Below are positions 17,510-27,092 of a DNA stretch of 64,000 nucleotides, one piece after another. This stretch comes from Flammeovirga sp. SJP92. Lineage in GTDB: Bacteria; Bacteroidota; Bacteroidia; Cytophagales; Flammeovirgaceae. The position numbers and the translations under genes are program-made. The notes under the pieces are model-generated. The model saw only the letters and a list, made by a program, of their open reading frames with translations, searched no databases and had not been told where the DNA came from. Location: positions 154,263 through 218,262 of the forward strand of contig NZ_LQAQ01000112.1 in the NCBI RefSeq assembly GCF_001583495.1. The letters run 5' to 3'. How positions within the stretch are numbered: the first letter of the stretch is position 1; each line of letters starts with the position of its first letter.

Positions 17510-18592
17510 TTACATCTGCATTCCTTTTTGCTCCGGAATTGGGGCAGGAATAGAAGCTGGATCATCTCCTATCATTTGACGGATATCAATCTCGATTCCT
17601 CTAGCCATGGTTGTAATTGGAACATCATTGGCAATGCCTTCAAACGGATTTTCTGACACCTCACCAATTCGCTCCATTGTATGGAAAATCCACGATATAA
17701 TCACACTAAAAGGTATAGAGAGCCAAACAAATCCCTCACTGATCACCCTCACATAGGGAGCAGGTTCATTGTATTGGTTTAAAATCGCAGTGCCTATTTC
17801 ATCAAATACGTTGATTACACCTAGAGGAAGTAATAATATAAAGATCCAGATGAAAAACAGGTTCAATGTAGCAAACTGACGTGGATATGGAAAGTTTTTG
17901 ATTCTCTCCAATTTACCTTGTAAGGTAAATAACTCCACCAGCTGATTCTCCATTTCCAAGAAAGAAAATTCCCAAATATGACCGCTTTCCTTTAATTTCT
18001 TAAGCTGATTGGATTGAAGATTCAAACATGCTCCCTGCTTATTAGTTTGGCTTAATACATACTTCTTTTCAGACTCAGATAAATAGCCTTCCAACTCTTC
18101 TTCCAAGGTGTAAATACGCTCATTGATCTTTACATCTTTCATGTACTCCAAGTCAGAATGATTTCTACTTGATCTCTCCCAAGGTTTAGGTACTCTCAAA
18201 GCATGTCTTAATGATGTCATCCATGCGACGTGCCTTAATATCATTTCTTTTCTTACTGCAAAGAATTCCTCCTCTGTCTTTTCGTCTTTTGCATGTTCAT
18301 TTGATAAATAAGCATTGGTCATCATTGCAAATGAACGAGATGTGTTCACTATACCACCCCATACTTTTCGAGCTTCCCAAAGTCTATCATATGAGGCGTT
18401 ATTTTTAAACCCCACAATAAAAGCCAAAGCACTACCCACTAAAGCAATTGGCAGCCAAGGTAAATGAATAAATTTCCAATCCAATATTTCATATAATACT
18501 GTCGGAATTGTAGCAATGACCAGGAACTTGTAGATATTTCTACGTGTCCACATCAGCATTATTTTTATAGAATAGTTTCGTTTTACGTACAT
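17510..18592 (-). CDS. Bestrophin-family anion channel
   Basis: This 360-residue membrane protein matches bacterial bestrophins (UPF0187), pentameric channels. The N-terminal helices, the segment GFKNNASYDRLWEARKVWGG (the conserved R-W-EAR-WG block) and NTSRSFAMM are hallmarks. Later helices at ~235-260 and ~280-300 flank NPFEGIANDVPIT, which corresponds to the conserved C-terminal NPFG-xx-DD/DVP region. Bacterial members conduct anions or cations depending on pore residues, so selectivity is open. It is monocistronic. Confidence 0.92.
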   Translation of the reverse strand: MYVKRNYSIKIMLMWTRRNIYKFLVIATIPTVLYEILDWKFIHLPWLPIALVGSALAFIVGFKNNASYDRLWEARKVWGGIVNTSRSFAMMTNAYLSNEHAKDEKTEEEFFAVRKEMILRHVAWMTSLRHALRVPKPWERSSRNHSDLEYMKDVKINERIYTLEEELEGYLSESEKKYVLSQTNKQGACLNLQSNQLKKLKESGHIWEFSFLEMENQLVELFTLQGKLERIKNFPYPRQFATLNLFFIWIFILLLPLGVINVFDEIGTAILNQYNEPAPYVRVISEGFVWLSIPFSVIISWIFHTMERIGEVSENPFEGIANDVPITTMARGIEIDIRQMIGDDPASIPAPIPEQKGMQM

Positions 18593-18831
18593 TATTTAAA
18601 TTGCTTATTTACATAAAATCGCATTAAAAACTGCTCAAAACACAGTTATATTCAATTGTTTCACAAATAAACTTATATTAGTATACTTTAGAAACTATAA
18701 CAAAGTATATCATTTAAAATAGTGGTTACGAAAAGGTAACTTTTAAGGAAATAAGGAAAAATAATCCAATAGGATTATTAATTTTAAGCCTTCTAAATAG
18801 ATACACCCATTATTTACTTTGAAACTAAACT

Positions 18832-19683
18832 ATGAAAAACAAAGTCGCTTTAGTGCTTGAAGGAGGTGGTTCGAGAGGAATGTTTACCGCAGGAATTCTC
18901 GAATCATTTTTGATCAATAATATAAATTTTGATTCCATATTTGGTATCTCTGCGGGTGCATTATATGGTGCTTCTTTTGCCTCCAAACAATTTGAGCGAA
19001 ATAAACATCTGAATACATATGTGGAAGACAAACGTTATGGGGGATTCAAACATTTACTATTGAATGGCTCCTATATTTCATGGGATTTTATCATGGGAGA
19101 TATTGCTCACCGTCTCCTTCCTTATGACTATGATACACTCCGCACTTCCCCTGATTTTCATGTTGGTGTCAGTAATTGCAACACTGGAAAAGCTGAGTTT
19201 TTCGTCATCAATCAATTAGATAAACCTGACATTGTCACTGTACTCACTGCCAGTGGTTCCCTGCCCTTTATCTCACCCATTGTAAAATACAAAGGAGAAG
19301 AATATTTAGACGGCGGATTGACCAATTCTATCCCTTTTGATGTTGCATTAGAGGAAGGTGCTGATAAAATTGTAGTTGTACTCACAAGGCCTGAAGGCTA
19401 TGTAAAATCTGACATGAAATTCACCTCCTTTTCAAAATGGTTTTATAGAAAATATCCTAAAGTGCATACCTGCTTGGTCAACCGAGCACAACTATACAAT
19501 GAATCCATCAAAAAACTAAAAGAACTAGAACAGCAAGGTAAAGCCTATATTATTTATCCAGAGGAAGAATTGAAGGTCGATAGAGTGGAGCGTAAAGTGC
19601 ATAAAACGGAGGCCATTTATAATGAGGCCATTGCTTATTGTAATAAATTGACGCCTGAGTTGGAAAAATGGATGGGTGCGTAA
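18832..19683 (+). CDS. Patatin-like phospholipase
   Basis: This 283-residue acyl hydrolase has the patatin features: an oxyanion-hole glycine loop EGGGSRGMF at 10-18, nucleophile S40 in GISAG, and the dyad aspartate D160 in YLDGGLTNSIPF. It resembles the RssA/YjjU branch of bacterial patatins, which are cytoplasmic or membrane-associated lipid acyl hydrolases. No signal peptide is present. It is preceded by a 239-bp AT-rich gap and followed by a separate Crp-type regulator gene. Confidence 0.93.
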   Translation: MKNKVALVLEGGGSRGMFTAGILESFLINNINFDSIFGISAGALYGASFASKQFERNKHLNTYVEDKRYGGFKHLLLNGSYISWDFIMGDIAHRLLPYDYDTLRTSPDFHVGVSNCNTGKAEFFVINQLDKPDIVTVLTASGSLPFISPIVKYKGEEYLDGGLTNSIPFDVALEEGADKIVVVLTRPEGYVKSDMKFTSFSKWFYRKYPKVHTCLVNRAQLYNESIKKLKELEQQGKAYIIYPEEELKVDRVERKVHKTEAIYNEAIAYCNKLTPELEKWMGA

Positions 19684-19750
19684 AAGGCCCTAATCTTCAC
19701 AAAGAAATGAATTATCTTTACTTCCTAATTCAAAATTTACTACTCGTTAA

Positions 19751-20317
19751 ATGAATTCCATTAAAGAACTCTTTGTAAATAGATACAGTTTATCGCCTGA
19801 AAACTTTGATCTTTTCTATTCGAATATCACTGAAGTGACAAGATCAAAAGGTGAGGCGATTATTAGTAAAGGTGAAATTCATCATTCGGTCTATTTTATT
19901 AAAAAAGGAGCCGTAAGAAGTTACTATATTAATGCTGATGGAAAAGAAATTACGTATTGGTTTGGTTTTGAAGGAGACGTTATCGCTTCATTAGGCAACT
20001 TTGTAGAATCAAAACCCTCTCTTGAAACCATAGAATTATTGGAGGATGTTGTGCTATTGAAAATTGATAGGACTAAATTAATTGAACTTTATAATACCAA
20101 TGTTGAACTGGCCAATTTTGGAAGACAATTGGCTGAAACTGGCTTGCTGGAAATGGAACAGCAGATACTATTGAATCAAGTGACGGATGCTAAAACGAGA
20201 TACCTTTCTTTAATTGAAAAGCATCCTCAAATTCTTCAGAGGGTGAAACTGGGACAAATTGCTTCTTATTTGGGTATTACGCAGGTGACATTGAGTCGTA
20301 TTCGTGCACAGAAATAG
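19751..20317 (+). CDS. Crp/Fnr-family transcriptional regulator
   Basis: This 188-residue regulator has an N-terminal cyclic-nucleotide-binding-like beta-roll (residues ~10-125, with IHHSVYFIKKGAVRSYYINA and the EITYWFGFEGDVIAS turn) and a short C-terminal helix-turn-helix (LGQIASYLGITQVTLSRIRA). There is no cysteine set for an FeS cluster. This form is common in Bacteroidota, often beside a transporter or redox gene. It precedes an SMR efflux gene by 149 bp, making that pair its likely target. Confidence 0.93.
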   Translation: MNSIKELFVNRYSLSPENFDLFYSNITEVTRSKGEAIISKGEIHHSVYFIKKGAVRSYYINADGKEITYWFGFEGDVIASLGNFVESKPSLETIELLEDVVLLKIDRTKLIELYNTNVELANFGRQLAETGLLEMEQQILLNQVTDAKTRYLSLIEKHPQILQRVKLGQIASYLGITQVTLSRIRAQK

Positions 20318-20431
20318 CTTCTTCAAACCATTTCTAAAATACATTTCATATTTTTTGTGACCCTTCGGGCAATCACATAGGATTGCCCCCACATTTTAAC
20401 ATATGTAAAAAGAATTCTCATCGACCTCCCC

Positions 20432-20439
20432 TACTTTTG
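20432..20439 (+). promoter_or_regulatory. Candidate -7 promoter box (TACTTTTG) for the SMR gene
   Basis: TACTTTTG matches the Bacteroidota -7 consensus TAnnTTTG and lies 28 bp before the SMR start. No clear -33 TTG is seen at the right distance, so support is partial. Confidence 0.4.
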
Positions 20440-20466
20440 TTCTGTAATCAAAAAATACAAAACACT

Positions 20467-20781
20467 ATGGGTTGGATCTATTTATTATTATCCGGTTTGT
20501 TTGAAGTTGCATTTACAACTTCCATGAAAATGTCAGAGGGTTTTTCCAACTGGAAAGGCATTGTAGGTTTCTTCATTTTTGGAGCACTAAGTTTTAGCTT
20601 GTTATTGAAATCGATGCAGAGCATTGAGATGGGAACGGCCTATGCGGTGTGGGCTGGAATTGGGGCCAGCGGAACCATATTAATGGGTTTCTTTTTCTTC
20701 GATAATCCTTTCAATTGGAGTAAACTTCTCTTTCTCTCACTTATCGTTATCGGAATAATAGGTATTAAACTCAGTCACTAA
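20467..20781 (+). CDS. Small multidrug resistance (SMR) transporter
   Basis: This 104-residue, four-helix protein belongs to the SMR (EmrE/Gdx/SugE) family. I start it at ATG 20467 because it gives the standard SMR N-terminus (GWIYLLLSGLFEVAFTTSMK) with the essential membrane glutamate E13; an upstream in-frame ATG adds 28 polar residues without homology. AYAVWAGIGASGTILMGFFFF is the conserved third helix. Such dimers exchange protons for cationic drugs or guanidinium. The following NAD(P)-binding protein begins 10 bp later, so they are co-transcribed. Confidence 0.93.
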   Translation: MGWIYLLLSGLFEVAFTTSMKMSEGFSNWKGIVGFFIFGALSFSLLLKSMQSIEMGTAYAVWAGIGASGTILMGFFFFDNPFNWSKLLFLSLIVIGIIGIKLSH

Positions 20782-20791
20782 AATTATTACT

Positions 20792-21661
20792 ATGAAAAAT
20801 ATCACAATCATTGGGGCTACAGGGGCACTTGGTTCATCCATCACAAAAGAATTAATAAAAAAAGGAGTTCAGGTTAAAGTTGTTGCTAGAGATGTAGAAA
20901 AGGCACAATCACTATTACCTGAAAAAGCTAAAATAGTCTATGGTGATGTAGCCGACAAAGATAGTCTTAGAGAAGCTTTAACGGGTACAGAGACCGTTTA
21001 CCTTAATTTGAATACAACTTCTTGGAATGAAAATGCTACCTTCTACCCCGAACGTGAGGGCATCATAAATGTGGTAAATATTAGTAAAGAATTGGGTGTA
21101 AAACATATCATGCAAATTGTAGGCATTGACTCTTCTAACCCAGAATTTGCTACTACTGGTATGATTTATAAAACCAATCTGATTCGAAAACCAGCCATGG
21201 ATCATTTGAAGAAATCAGGATTGAATTATACTTACTTCCATTGTTCTGTTTTCTTAGATTCCTTCCCAACTTTTATTCAAGAGGAAGAATTTGCCATCAT
21301 CGGACATCATCAATTTCCAGTGTTCTTCACAAATACAATAGACTTGTCTGAAAATATCTTTAATGCAATTGACAATGAAAAAGCCTATAATCAATCGTTC
21401 ACTATCCAAGGTACTGAAGGTATTTCGTTCCCAGAAGTAGCAAAACGATTCTTAAACGCTTATAACCCCAATATTAAAGTGACAGAGTATCCAATGGATA
21501 TTATTCAGCATCTTGGTTTGCCGAGTAAAGAGGATGAAGATTTTATGGAACATCTTCTCACTTATGTAGAACAACTAAAAGAAGAACAAGTCTCTGAATC
21601 TACTTGGGAGGTATTGGGCAAACCTCAACTTTCTATTGAAGATTTTGTCAAGACGCTTTAA
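20792..21661 (+). CDS. NmrA-like NAD(P)-binding protein
   Basis: This 289-residue atypical short-chain dehydrogenase starts with the Rossmann motif IGATGALGSSI and continues with a typical GDVADKDSLREAL segment. It lacks a clear YxxxK dyad in the usual place and fits the NmrA/TMR group, which act as redox sensors or quinone/azo reductases. It is co-transcribed with the SMR gene 10 bp upstream and is likely regulated by the Crp-type protein. A similar protein lies at 40825-41685. Confidence 0.88.
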   Translation: MKNITIIGATGALGSSITKELIKKGVQVKVVARDVEKAQSLLPEKAKIVYGDVADKDSLREALTGTETVYLNLNTTSWNENATFYPEREGIINVVNISKELGVKHIMQIVGIDSSNPEFATTGMIYKTNLIRKPAMDHLKKSGLNYTYFHCSVFLDSFPTFIQEEEFAIIGHHQFPVFFTNTIDLSENIFNAIDNEKAYNQSFTIQGTEGISFPEVAKRFLNAYNPNIKVTEYPMDIIQHLGLPSKEDEDFMEHLLTYVEQLKEEQVSESTWEVLGKPQLSIEDFVKTL

Positions 21662-21723
21662 TATAACAATGAAGGTTTTCCTACTTACTGATAAGATGGA
21701 GAACCTTTTTCTATTTCCTTCAA

Positions 21724-22080
21724 ACAGCTTTACTAAGTTTTCGTTATTTATAGTGTTTAGAAATCAGGAGATTTCTGGTGATCTGTAGGACACGAATGAC
21801 ACTGAAGCTTAACATTCGCGCCTGTAGGCTTTCTACCCAATTTGTTTGGTAGTGCTTCCACTGGCCTTGAAGGGAAAAGCGTGAAGAATTTCATGTATTG
21901 AGCCGTTAAAAAATGATTTTTTGTTTGAACAAAGCGAGTTTAAAATCATTGAAGTGAAATTTAGCTTTTGACTTCTAAGCCTTAGCTTTTGCTTTTTTTT
22001 TTCATCAATGGAAAAAAGAAGAACATAAAAAGCTTGTAGGAATATCAAATGGAAGATGACGATAATTAGTTTACAATGTA
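21724..22080. mobile_element. MITE-like structured repeat, copy B
   Basis: This ~357-bp noncoding copy aligns with the element at 7969-8357 over nearly its whole length, from CTAAGTTTTCGTTATTTATA to the right end TAGTTTACAATGTA (ends 22080). The left inverted repeat is eroded. Internal hairpins are kept: AGAAATC/GATTTCT, CGAATG/CATTCG (fully paired here), and CTACC/GGTAG. A minus-strand open frame inside it is an accident of the repeat, because the frame is not kept in the other copies. Confidence 0.65.
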
Positions 22081-22229
22081 ATTACCCATAAAAATTGAAA
22101 TTAATTCAAAACTGATACTACGTCAATTCTTGCTATACACAAAAAATGCTTTTAAAATTCAATTAACTAACTTATTTTTAATGGTTTAGTTAACAACCAA
22201 TAGAGAAGCTTCATTTATACTTTCAAAAT

Positions 22230-22862
22230 ATGATACCAACTAATGACATTCTTTTGTTTGCCTTAGCGGCATTCATCATGGTCCTTTCTCCTGGGCCCAA
22301 CATGATCTACCTAATTTCAAGATCGCTTTCACAAGGAAAAAATGCAGGAATCATCTCTTTATTGGGAGTCATGTGCGGTTTTTTGTTTCATATTTTAATG
22401 GTTTCTTTTGGTTTGACTGCTATATTTTTAGCCATTCCGTATGCTTATACAGTGGTGAAATTTTTAGGGGTAGGCTATCTCCTTTTCCTGGCTTATAAAT
22501 CAATAAAATCCGACACTGAAATTTTTAATACAAATCAAGAATTACAGTCCTACAAACCGCTTAAATTATTTAATATAGGGTTGATGACAAATGTCTTAAA
22601 TCCTAAAATGTCTGTCTTTTACCTCTCCTTCTTTCCGCAATTTATTAAACCAGAAAATGGCTCTATTTTGGGACAAAGTTTTCAACTAGGCGTTGTCCAA
22701 ATCACTATAAGTTTTGCTGTCAATTTTATGATTGTTATTTCTGCTGCTAAGATGGCAACTTGGTTCTCTCAAAAGCCGATTTGGGCTAGAATTCAGAAAT
22801 GGTTTATGGCTTCAGTATTGACAGGTTTAGCCGTAAAAATGGCTTTTACTAAAGCACGATAA
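22230..22862 (+). CDS. LysE-family exporter, second copy
   Basis: This 210-residue, six-helix LysE/RhtB exporter has the family motifs LSPGPNMIYLISRSLSQGKN, GVMCGFLFHILM, KFLGVGYLLFLAYKSIK, and NPKMSVFYLSFFPQFI. It matches the protein at 12365-12997 in length and layout but differs at the PG motif and loop, so it is a diverged paralogue. It stands alone between the repeat copy and the PPOX-type gene. Confidence 0.93.
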   Translation: MIPTNDILLFALAAFIMVLSPGPNMIYLISRSLSQGKNAGIISLLGVMCGFLFHILMVSFGLTAIFLAIPYAYTVVKFLGVGYLLFLAYKSIKSDTEIFNTNQELQSYKPLKLFNIGLMTNVLNPKMSVFYLSFFPQFIKPENGSILGQSFQLGVVQITISFAVNFMIVISAAKMATWFSQKPIWARIQKWFMASVLTGLAVKMAFTKAR

Positions 22863-23007
22863 AAATTTAGAATCATCATAAGTACTAACCTTAAACTAAT
22901 TCTTAAATATTTTGTGTAAGTACAATTTAAAAAAGCGTGAATAGTAATTCTATTGATATTTTTTTTAAGGCAGTAACCACATTATAACAAGAAGAATTAC
23001 GATTAAT

Positions 23008-23015
23008 TACTTTTG
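23008..23015 (+). promoter_or_regulatory. Candidate -7 promoter box (TACTTTTG)
   Basis: A match to TAnnTTTG lies 44 bp before the PPOX-family start. The -33 element is not evident. Confidence 0.4.
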
Positions 23016-23059
23016 TATTGGTACTTCATTTCATCTATTTATAAATCAACTGACACCCA

Positions 23060-23527
23060 ATGAATACAGAAATTAAAGAATGCATAGAGAAAAGTGTCCT
23101 ATGCTGGTTGGCTACCGCTTCTTCCAATGGCGAACCTAATGTTTCTCCAAAAGAAATTTTTAGAGCCTATGATCAAGATAACATCATCATTGCTAACATA
23201 GCGTCACCAAGTACTGTCAGGAATATAAAAGAAAACCCTAAAGTTTGTGTGAGCTTTATTGATATTTTTTCTCAAAAAGGGTTACAAATTAAAGGTGATG
23301 CTGTTGTTATTAATCATGATCATTCTGAATTTCACGAACTGGAACCTTTGCTACTTCAAATGACGAATGGCAAATTTCCATTTAATTCCATTACGAAAAT
23401 TAAAATTGTAAGAACAAAACAAATATTAGCTCCTAAATATTTTATGTATCCTGACACAACAGAACAACAACAGATTGAAAGTGCTTTGGATACTTACGGA
23501 GTGAAATTAAAAGATACTGAAGGCTGA
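23060..23527 (+). CDS. FMN-binding split-barrel protein (PPOX family)
   Basis: This 155-residue protein fits the pyridoxamine-5'-phosphate oxidase-like split barrel: LCWLATASSNGEPNVSPKEI near the N-terminus, IIIANIASPSTVRNIKENPKVCVSF in the middle, and QIKGDAVVI. These regions form the FMN site of small flavin reductases. The exact reaction is unknown. A PLP-dependent decarboxylase gene starts 38 bp downstream, so the two may share a transcript. Confidence 0.9.
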   Translation: MNTEIKECIEKSVLCWLATASSNGEPNVSPKEIFRAYDQDNIIIANIASPSTVRNIKENPKVCVSFIDIFSQKGLQIKGDAVVINHDHSEFHELEPLLLQMTNGKFPFNSITKIKIVRTKQILAPKYFMYPDTTEQQQIESALDTYGVKLKDTEG

Positions 23528-23565
23528 CCTTCAAAAAAATTACAGCTAAACGATAAACAAGAAAA

Positions 23566-24978
23566 ATGAACGAACAATTAAAAAATGACTTAGGTAATCT
23601 TGAAGATTTATTGGAAAAAGTCAAACTTCAAGGACTGGATTATTTGAACACAATCAAAGACCGAAAAACCTCAACCACACCGTCTATCTCTTTCCAATCA
23701 CAGTTACAAGAAATAGGGCTAGGAGGAATTGATACATTAAAATTGTTTAATGAAAGGTTTGAAAATGTGATTGTTGGTTCTGCAGGCCCTCGGTATTTGG
23801 GCTATGTAGTAGGTGGTGTCACTCCTGCAGCAATCATTGGTGATTGGTTAGCCACTGTTTATGATCAAAACCCACAAACTGCAACGGCTCAAGGTGATGT
23901 CTCTATTGTGATTGAAAAAGAAACCATCAAACTCCTTTTAGAATTATTCAACTTGCCAAACAGTTTTCAAGGTGGTTTTGTAACAGGTGCCACAATGTCC
24001 AATTTCACATGTCTCGCTGTAGCAAGACAATGGATCGGTGCTCAGTTGGGAAAAGATTTTGCTAAGGATGGAATTTCTGAGAAGATTGAAATCTTGAGTG
24101 CTGTTCCACATTCCTCTGCCATCAAGTCATTGTCAATGTTGGGAATTGGAAGAAATAATGTTGAAATCATTGAGGTGGATGGAGAAAACCGAGAGGCTAT
24201 TAATATCCAACACTTGGAACAAAAAATTATTGCCTTGAATGGGAAACCTTTCATTTTGATATCTAGTGCAGGAACTGTAAATACGGCCGATTTTGATGAT
24301 TTTAAAGCCATCGCCCAACTCAAAGAAAAATATAATTTCTGGTGGCATATAGACGGTGCATTTGGTGCTTTTGCCGCTTGTTCACCTCACACTAATCATC
24401 TTGTGGAAGATTGGGAAAAAGCAGATAGTATTACAATAGATTGCCACAAATGGTTGAACGTCCCTTATGACTGTGCTTTTTTCATGGTCAAAAAAGAACA
24501 TCAGCTATTGCAATTGGAAACCTTCAAAAACTCCAATGCTCCATACCTCGGTGAACCCAGCGATGATTTCAATTTTCTTAATTTTCTACCTGAAAACTCA
24601 AGACGCTTAAGGGCACTTCCTGCCTGGTTTTCACTCACGGCTTATGGTAGAAAAGGATATCAAGATATTGTAGACAATTCCGTTAAAATGGCCAATATTC
24701 TCAGTGAGTTTATTACATCAAGCCAACATTTTAAACTTCTCGCTCCTACTCGATTGAATAACGTATGCTTTACTTTATCAAACACAAATGACGCCGGTGA
24801 AGTAATGCGATTTTTAACCACATTAAATAACACCGGAAAAGTATTTATGACTCCAACGGTTTTCAATGGATTACAAGGTATCAGAGCTTCATTTGTCAAC
24901 TGGCGTACTGACTTATCAGATCTTGAAATTATTATACGAGAGATGGAAAAGGTAGCCTTAAGTGAGAAGTCAGAGTAA
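23566..24978 (+). CDS. PLP-dependent group II decarboxylase
   Basis: This 470-residue fold-type I enzyme matches the aromatic/glutamate decarboxylase group. GFVTGATMSNFTCLAVARQ binds the cofactor phosphate, H182 (AVPHSSAIKS) stacks on the ring, D263 (WWHIDGAFGAF) contacts the ring nitrogen, and K295 (IDCHKWLN) forms the Schiff base. Such enzymes remove the carboxyl of aromatic amino acids, glutamate or diaminobutyrate; the substrate cannot be fixed from sequence alone. It probably forms an operon with the PPOX-type gene. Confidence 0.93.
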   Translation: MNEQLKNDLGNLEDLLEKVKLQGLDYLNTIKDRKTSTTPSISFQSQLQEIGLGGIDTLKLFNERFENVIVGSAGPRYLGYVVGGVTPAAIIGDWLATVYDQNPQTATAQGDVSIVIEKETIKLLLELFNLPNSFQGGFVTGATMSNFTCLAVARQWIGAQLGKDFAKDGISEKIEILSAVPHSSAIKSLSMLGIGRNNVEIIEVDGENREAINIQHLEQKIIALNGKPFILISSAGTVNTADFDDFKAIAQLKEKYNFWWHIDGAFGAFAACSPHTNHLVEDWEKADSITIDCHKWLNVPYDCAFFMVKKEHQLLQLETFKNSNAPYLGEPSDDFNFLNFLPENSRRLRALPAWFSLTAYGRKGYQDIVDNSVKMANILSEFITSSQHFKLLAPTRLNNVCFTLSNTNDAGEVMRFLTTLNNTGKVFMTPTVFNGLQGIRASFVNWRTDLSDLEIIIREMEKVALSEKSE

Positions 24979-25117
24979 AAATATTCAACAAAACCTTTTA
25001 TAGATTGTTTGGGAGATGTTTCAGTAGAACATCTTCCGAACACTTTAAAATACTAAAATATTCCATACTGCACGCGAAGTATTATCAATGTCATTCCTAT
25101 TCTAAACTAAAACTTCT

Positions 25118-25125
25118 TACTTTTG
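25118..25125 (+). promoter_or_regulatory. Candidate -7 promoter box for the DUF4198-hupE pair
   Basis: TACTTTTG matches TAnnTTTG, 40 bp before the start at 25166. The -33 element is unclear. Confidence 0.4.
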
Positions 25126-25165
25126 CGGGAAATAACGAACCATATCAATTCACAAACAAGCTTCA

Positions 25166-26227
25166 ATGATGAAACTAAACAAGAGCGTCTTTTCAAAGAC
25201 ATTGTTGCATAAAATTCTTAAACCATTTTATCTATTATCAGCCGTGATTCTTTTGTGCAGTCATGATCTGTATATCAAAATGGATTCCTATTTCTTAAAA
25301 CCTCATCAAGAAGCGATCTTCAGTTTGTACAATGGTACTTTTGAGGAAAGTGAAAATACTATTGCTCGTCACCGTATGGAGGACGCTTCTGTGGTTGCTC
25401 ACGGCAACAGAACAGCAATCAATGAAGGACAATGGAAGGATCAAGACAGTACAATCACACAGCTTCCTTTTAAAGCTGGTGAAGCTGGAACTTATGTGAT
25501 AGGGATCTCTACAAAAGTCAATAGCCTTAAACAAACGGCAGAAGATTTTAATGGTTATTTAAAACATGACGGCGTCTTGGATATGTTGAAAGAACGTACC
25601 GAAACCAATACACTGAATGAAGATGTAAACGAGAGTTACGAGAAACATGTAAAAGCCATTTACCAAGTGGGTGATAAAAAGACAGAAGATTGGAAAACTG
25701 TTTTAGGGTACCCCATTGAGTTTGTTCCTGTATCCAATCCTTATGAAAAATACAGCGGACAAACACTTGATGTAAAACTTTTATTAGAAGGTCAACCCTT
25801 AGCCAATCAATTGGTTTATGCAGACTTTGTCAAAAGTGCACACGGGCATTCTCACAACGACCATGGCCATCATCATGATCATCATGGAAACCATAGTCAT
25901 GATCACGAACACGGAACAGATCATACACACACCAATGGCGAACAATTACGTACCAATGCAGAAGGTATTGTAACTGTCAAATTGCCAGAAGATGGTATTT
26001 ACTATTTACGTACCATTCATATGGCAAAAGTCGACAAAGGTGACATCACACATGAATCAAAATGGAGTACTTTAACTTTTGAGGTTACACATCAACACGG
26101 TTCGCATACACATACACATGACGACCACGAACATCACCATGATGATGAGCTCCCTACTTGGGTCTTTATATTAGGAAGTATCGCCATCATTGGTGTTTTA
26201 TTTATGGTATTTAGAACAAAGGAATAA
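25166..26227 (+). CDS. Exported DUF4198-like metal-binding protein with histidine-rich loops
   Basis: This 353-residue protein has an N-terminal signal or anchor (residues ~18-31), a large extracytoplasmic DUF4198-like beta domain (HDLYIKMDSYFLKPHQEA), and a C-terminal membrane helix at 331-348. Two histidine clusters, at 226-255 (15 His) and 309-325, are interspersed with Asp, as in zinc/nickel/cobalt chaperones. It is followed at once by a HupE/UreJ permease (2-bp gap), which suggests a two-part metal capture and uptake device. Which metal is involved is inference; nickel, cobalt, copper and zinc all remain possible. Confidence 0.85.
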   Translation: MMKLNKSVFSKTLLHKILKPFYLLSAVILLCSHDLYIKMDSYFLKPHQEAIFSLYNGTFEESENTIARHRMEDASVVAHGNRTAINEGQWKDQDSTITQLPFKAGEAGTYVIGISTKVNSLKQTAEDFNGYLKHDGVLDMLKERTETNTLNEDVNESYEKHVKAIYQVGDKKTEDWKTVLGYPIEFVPVSNPYEKYSGQTLDVKLLLEGQPLANQLVYADFVKSAHGHSHNDHGHHHDHHGNHSHDHEHGTDHTHTNGEQLRTNAEGIVTVKLPEDGIYYLRTIHMAKVDKGDITHESKWSTLTFEVTHQHGSHTHTHDDHEHHHDDELPTWVFILGSIAIIGVLFMVFRTKE

Positions 26228-26229
26228 AT

Positions 26230-26907
26230 ATGAAACTCGATTCAAAAAAAGCATTCACCTTATTGTTCCTTTTTCTCCCAATATTGAGTTTTGCTCATGA
26301 TGTAACAAGTGCTGATCAGGAAATACTGAGGAACGGAGGCTTATTTGCTTACATACATGTTGGAGCTACTCACATGTTAACCGGCTATGATCATTTGTTG
26401 TTTTTAGCGGGTGTTGTCTTTTATCTGAATGGCTTCAAAGACATTGTAAAGTTTATTACAGCCTTTACTATTGGGCACTGTGTTACGCTAATTGGGGCTA
26501 CTTATTTGGGCATTACAGCCAATGAACACTTGGTAGATGCAGTCATTGCTCTAAGCGTACTTTACAAAGGGTTTGAAAATTTAGGTGGATTTGAAAAATT
26601 GAAAGTCAAGTCACCCAACCTACTGCTCATGGTTCTTATCTTCGGATTGATTCATGGTTTTGGTTTATCCACCCGGTTACAGTCATTTGAAAATGGAACT
26701 GAAGACCTTCTAGCAAAAATCTTATGTTTTAACCTTGGAGTAGAAATTGGTCAAATTGTAGCCTTAATTCCCATTGTTTTTGTCATTACTTTTTCTAGAA
26801 AAAAGAAACAATTCCCCTCTTTTTATAAAGCTGTCAATTGGTACTTAGTCCTGGCAGGCATTGGTTTATTTATCATGCAAATGTCTGGCTATTTTTCAGG
26901 GCACTAA
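26230..26907 (+). CDS. HupE/UreJ-family metal permease
   Basis: This 225-residue membrane protein has a signal-like N-terminus (LSFAHD) and five to six helices. Family motifs include HVGATHMLTGYDHLLFL, with H43, H48, D54 and H55, and the second-helix histidine H83 (TIGHCVTL), plus the late FGLIHGFGLST. HupE/UreJ proteins usually carry nickel or cobalt, but no hydrogenase or urease genes are seen here. It begins 2 bp after the histidine-rich DUF4198 gene and ends at a clear terminator. Confidence 0.92.
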   Translation: MKLDSKKAFTLLFLFLPILSFAHDVTSADQEILRNGGLFAYIHVGATHMLTGYDHLLFLAGVVFYLNGFKDIVKFITAFTIGHCVTLIGATYLGITANEHLVDAVIALSVLYKGFENLGGFEKLKVKSPNLLLMVLIFGLIHGFGLSTRLQSFENGTEDLLAKILCFNLGVEIGQIVALIPIVFVITFSRKKKQFPSFYKAVNWYLVLAGIGLFIMQMSGYFSGH

Positions 26908-26934
26908 ACACCTAGAAAATATATTAAGTTAATG

Positions 26935-26978
26935 GGCAGAATATCGTTTCCAAATGAAGTGATATTCTGCCTTTTTTG
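26935..26978 (+). terminator. Terminator of the DUF4198-hupE operon
   Basis: GGCAGAATATC pairs exactly with GATATTCTGCC and is followed by TTTTTTG. Confidence 0.9.
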
Positions 26979-27092
26979 TTTATAATGCATTGAGCTAGAG
27001 TGTTAGGCAAATAAAAAACTAACAATCTATTTAACTACACTTCAATAACTTTTCCCTACTTTTAAGCTAAAATAAAGAGTCCCCTATCTAAG

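Noticed and set aside
21833..22048. Minus-strand open frame of 71 codons inside repeat copy B
   Set aside because: The frame is not kept in copies A and C, and it lies entirely in the repeat. It is an accident of sequence, not a gene.
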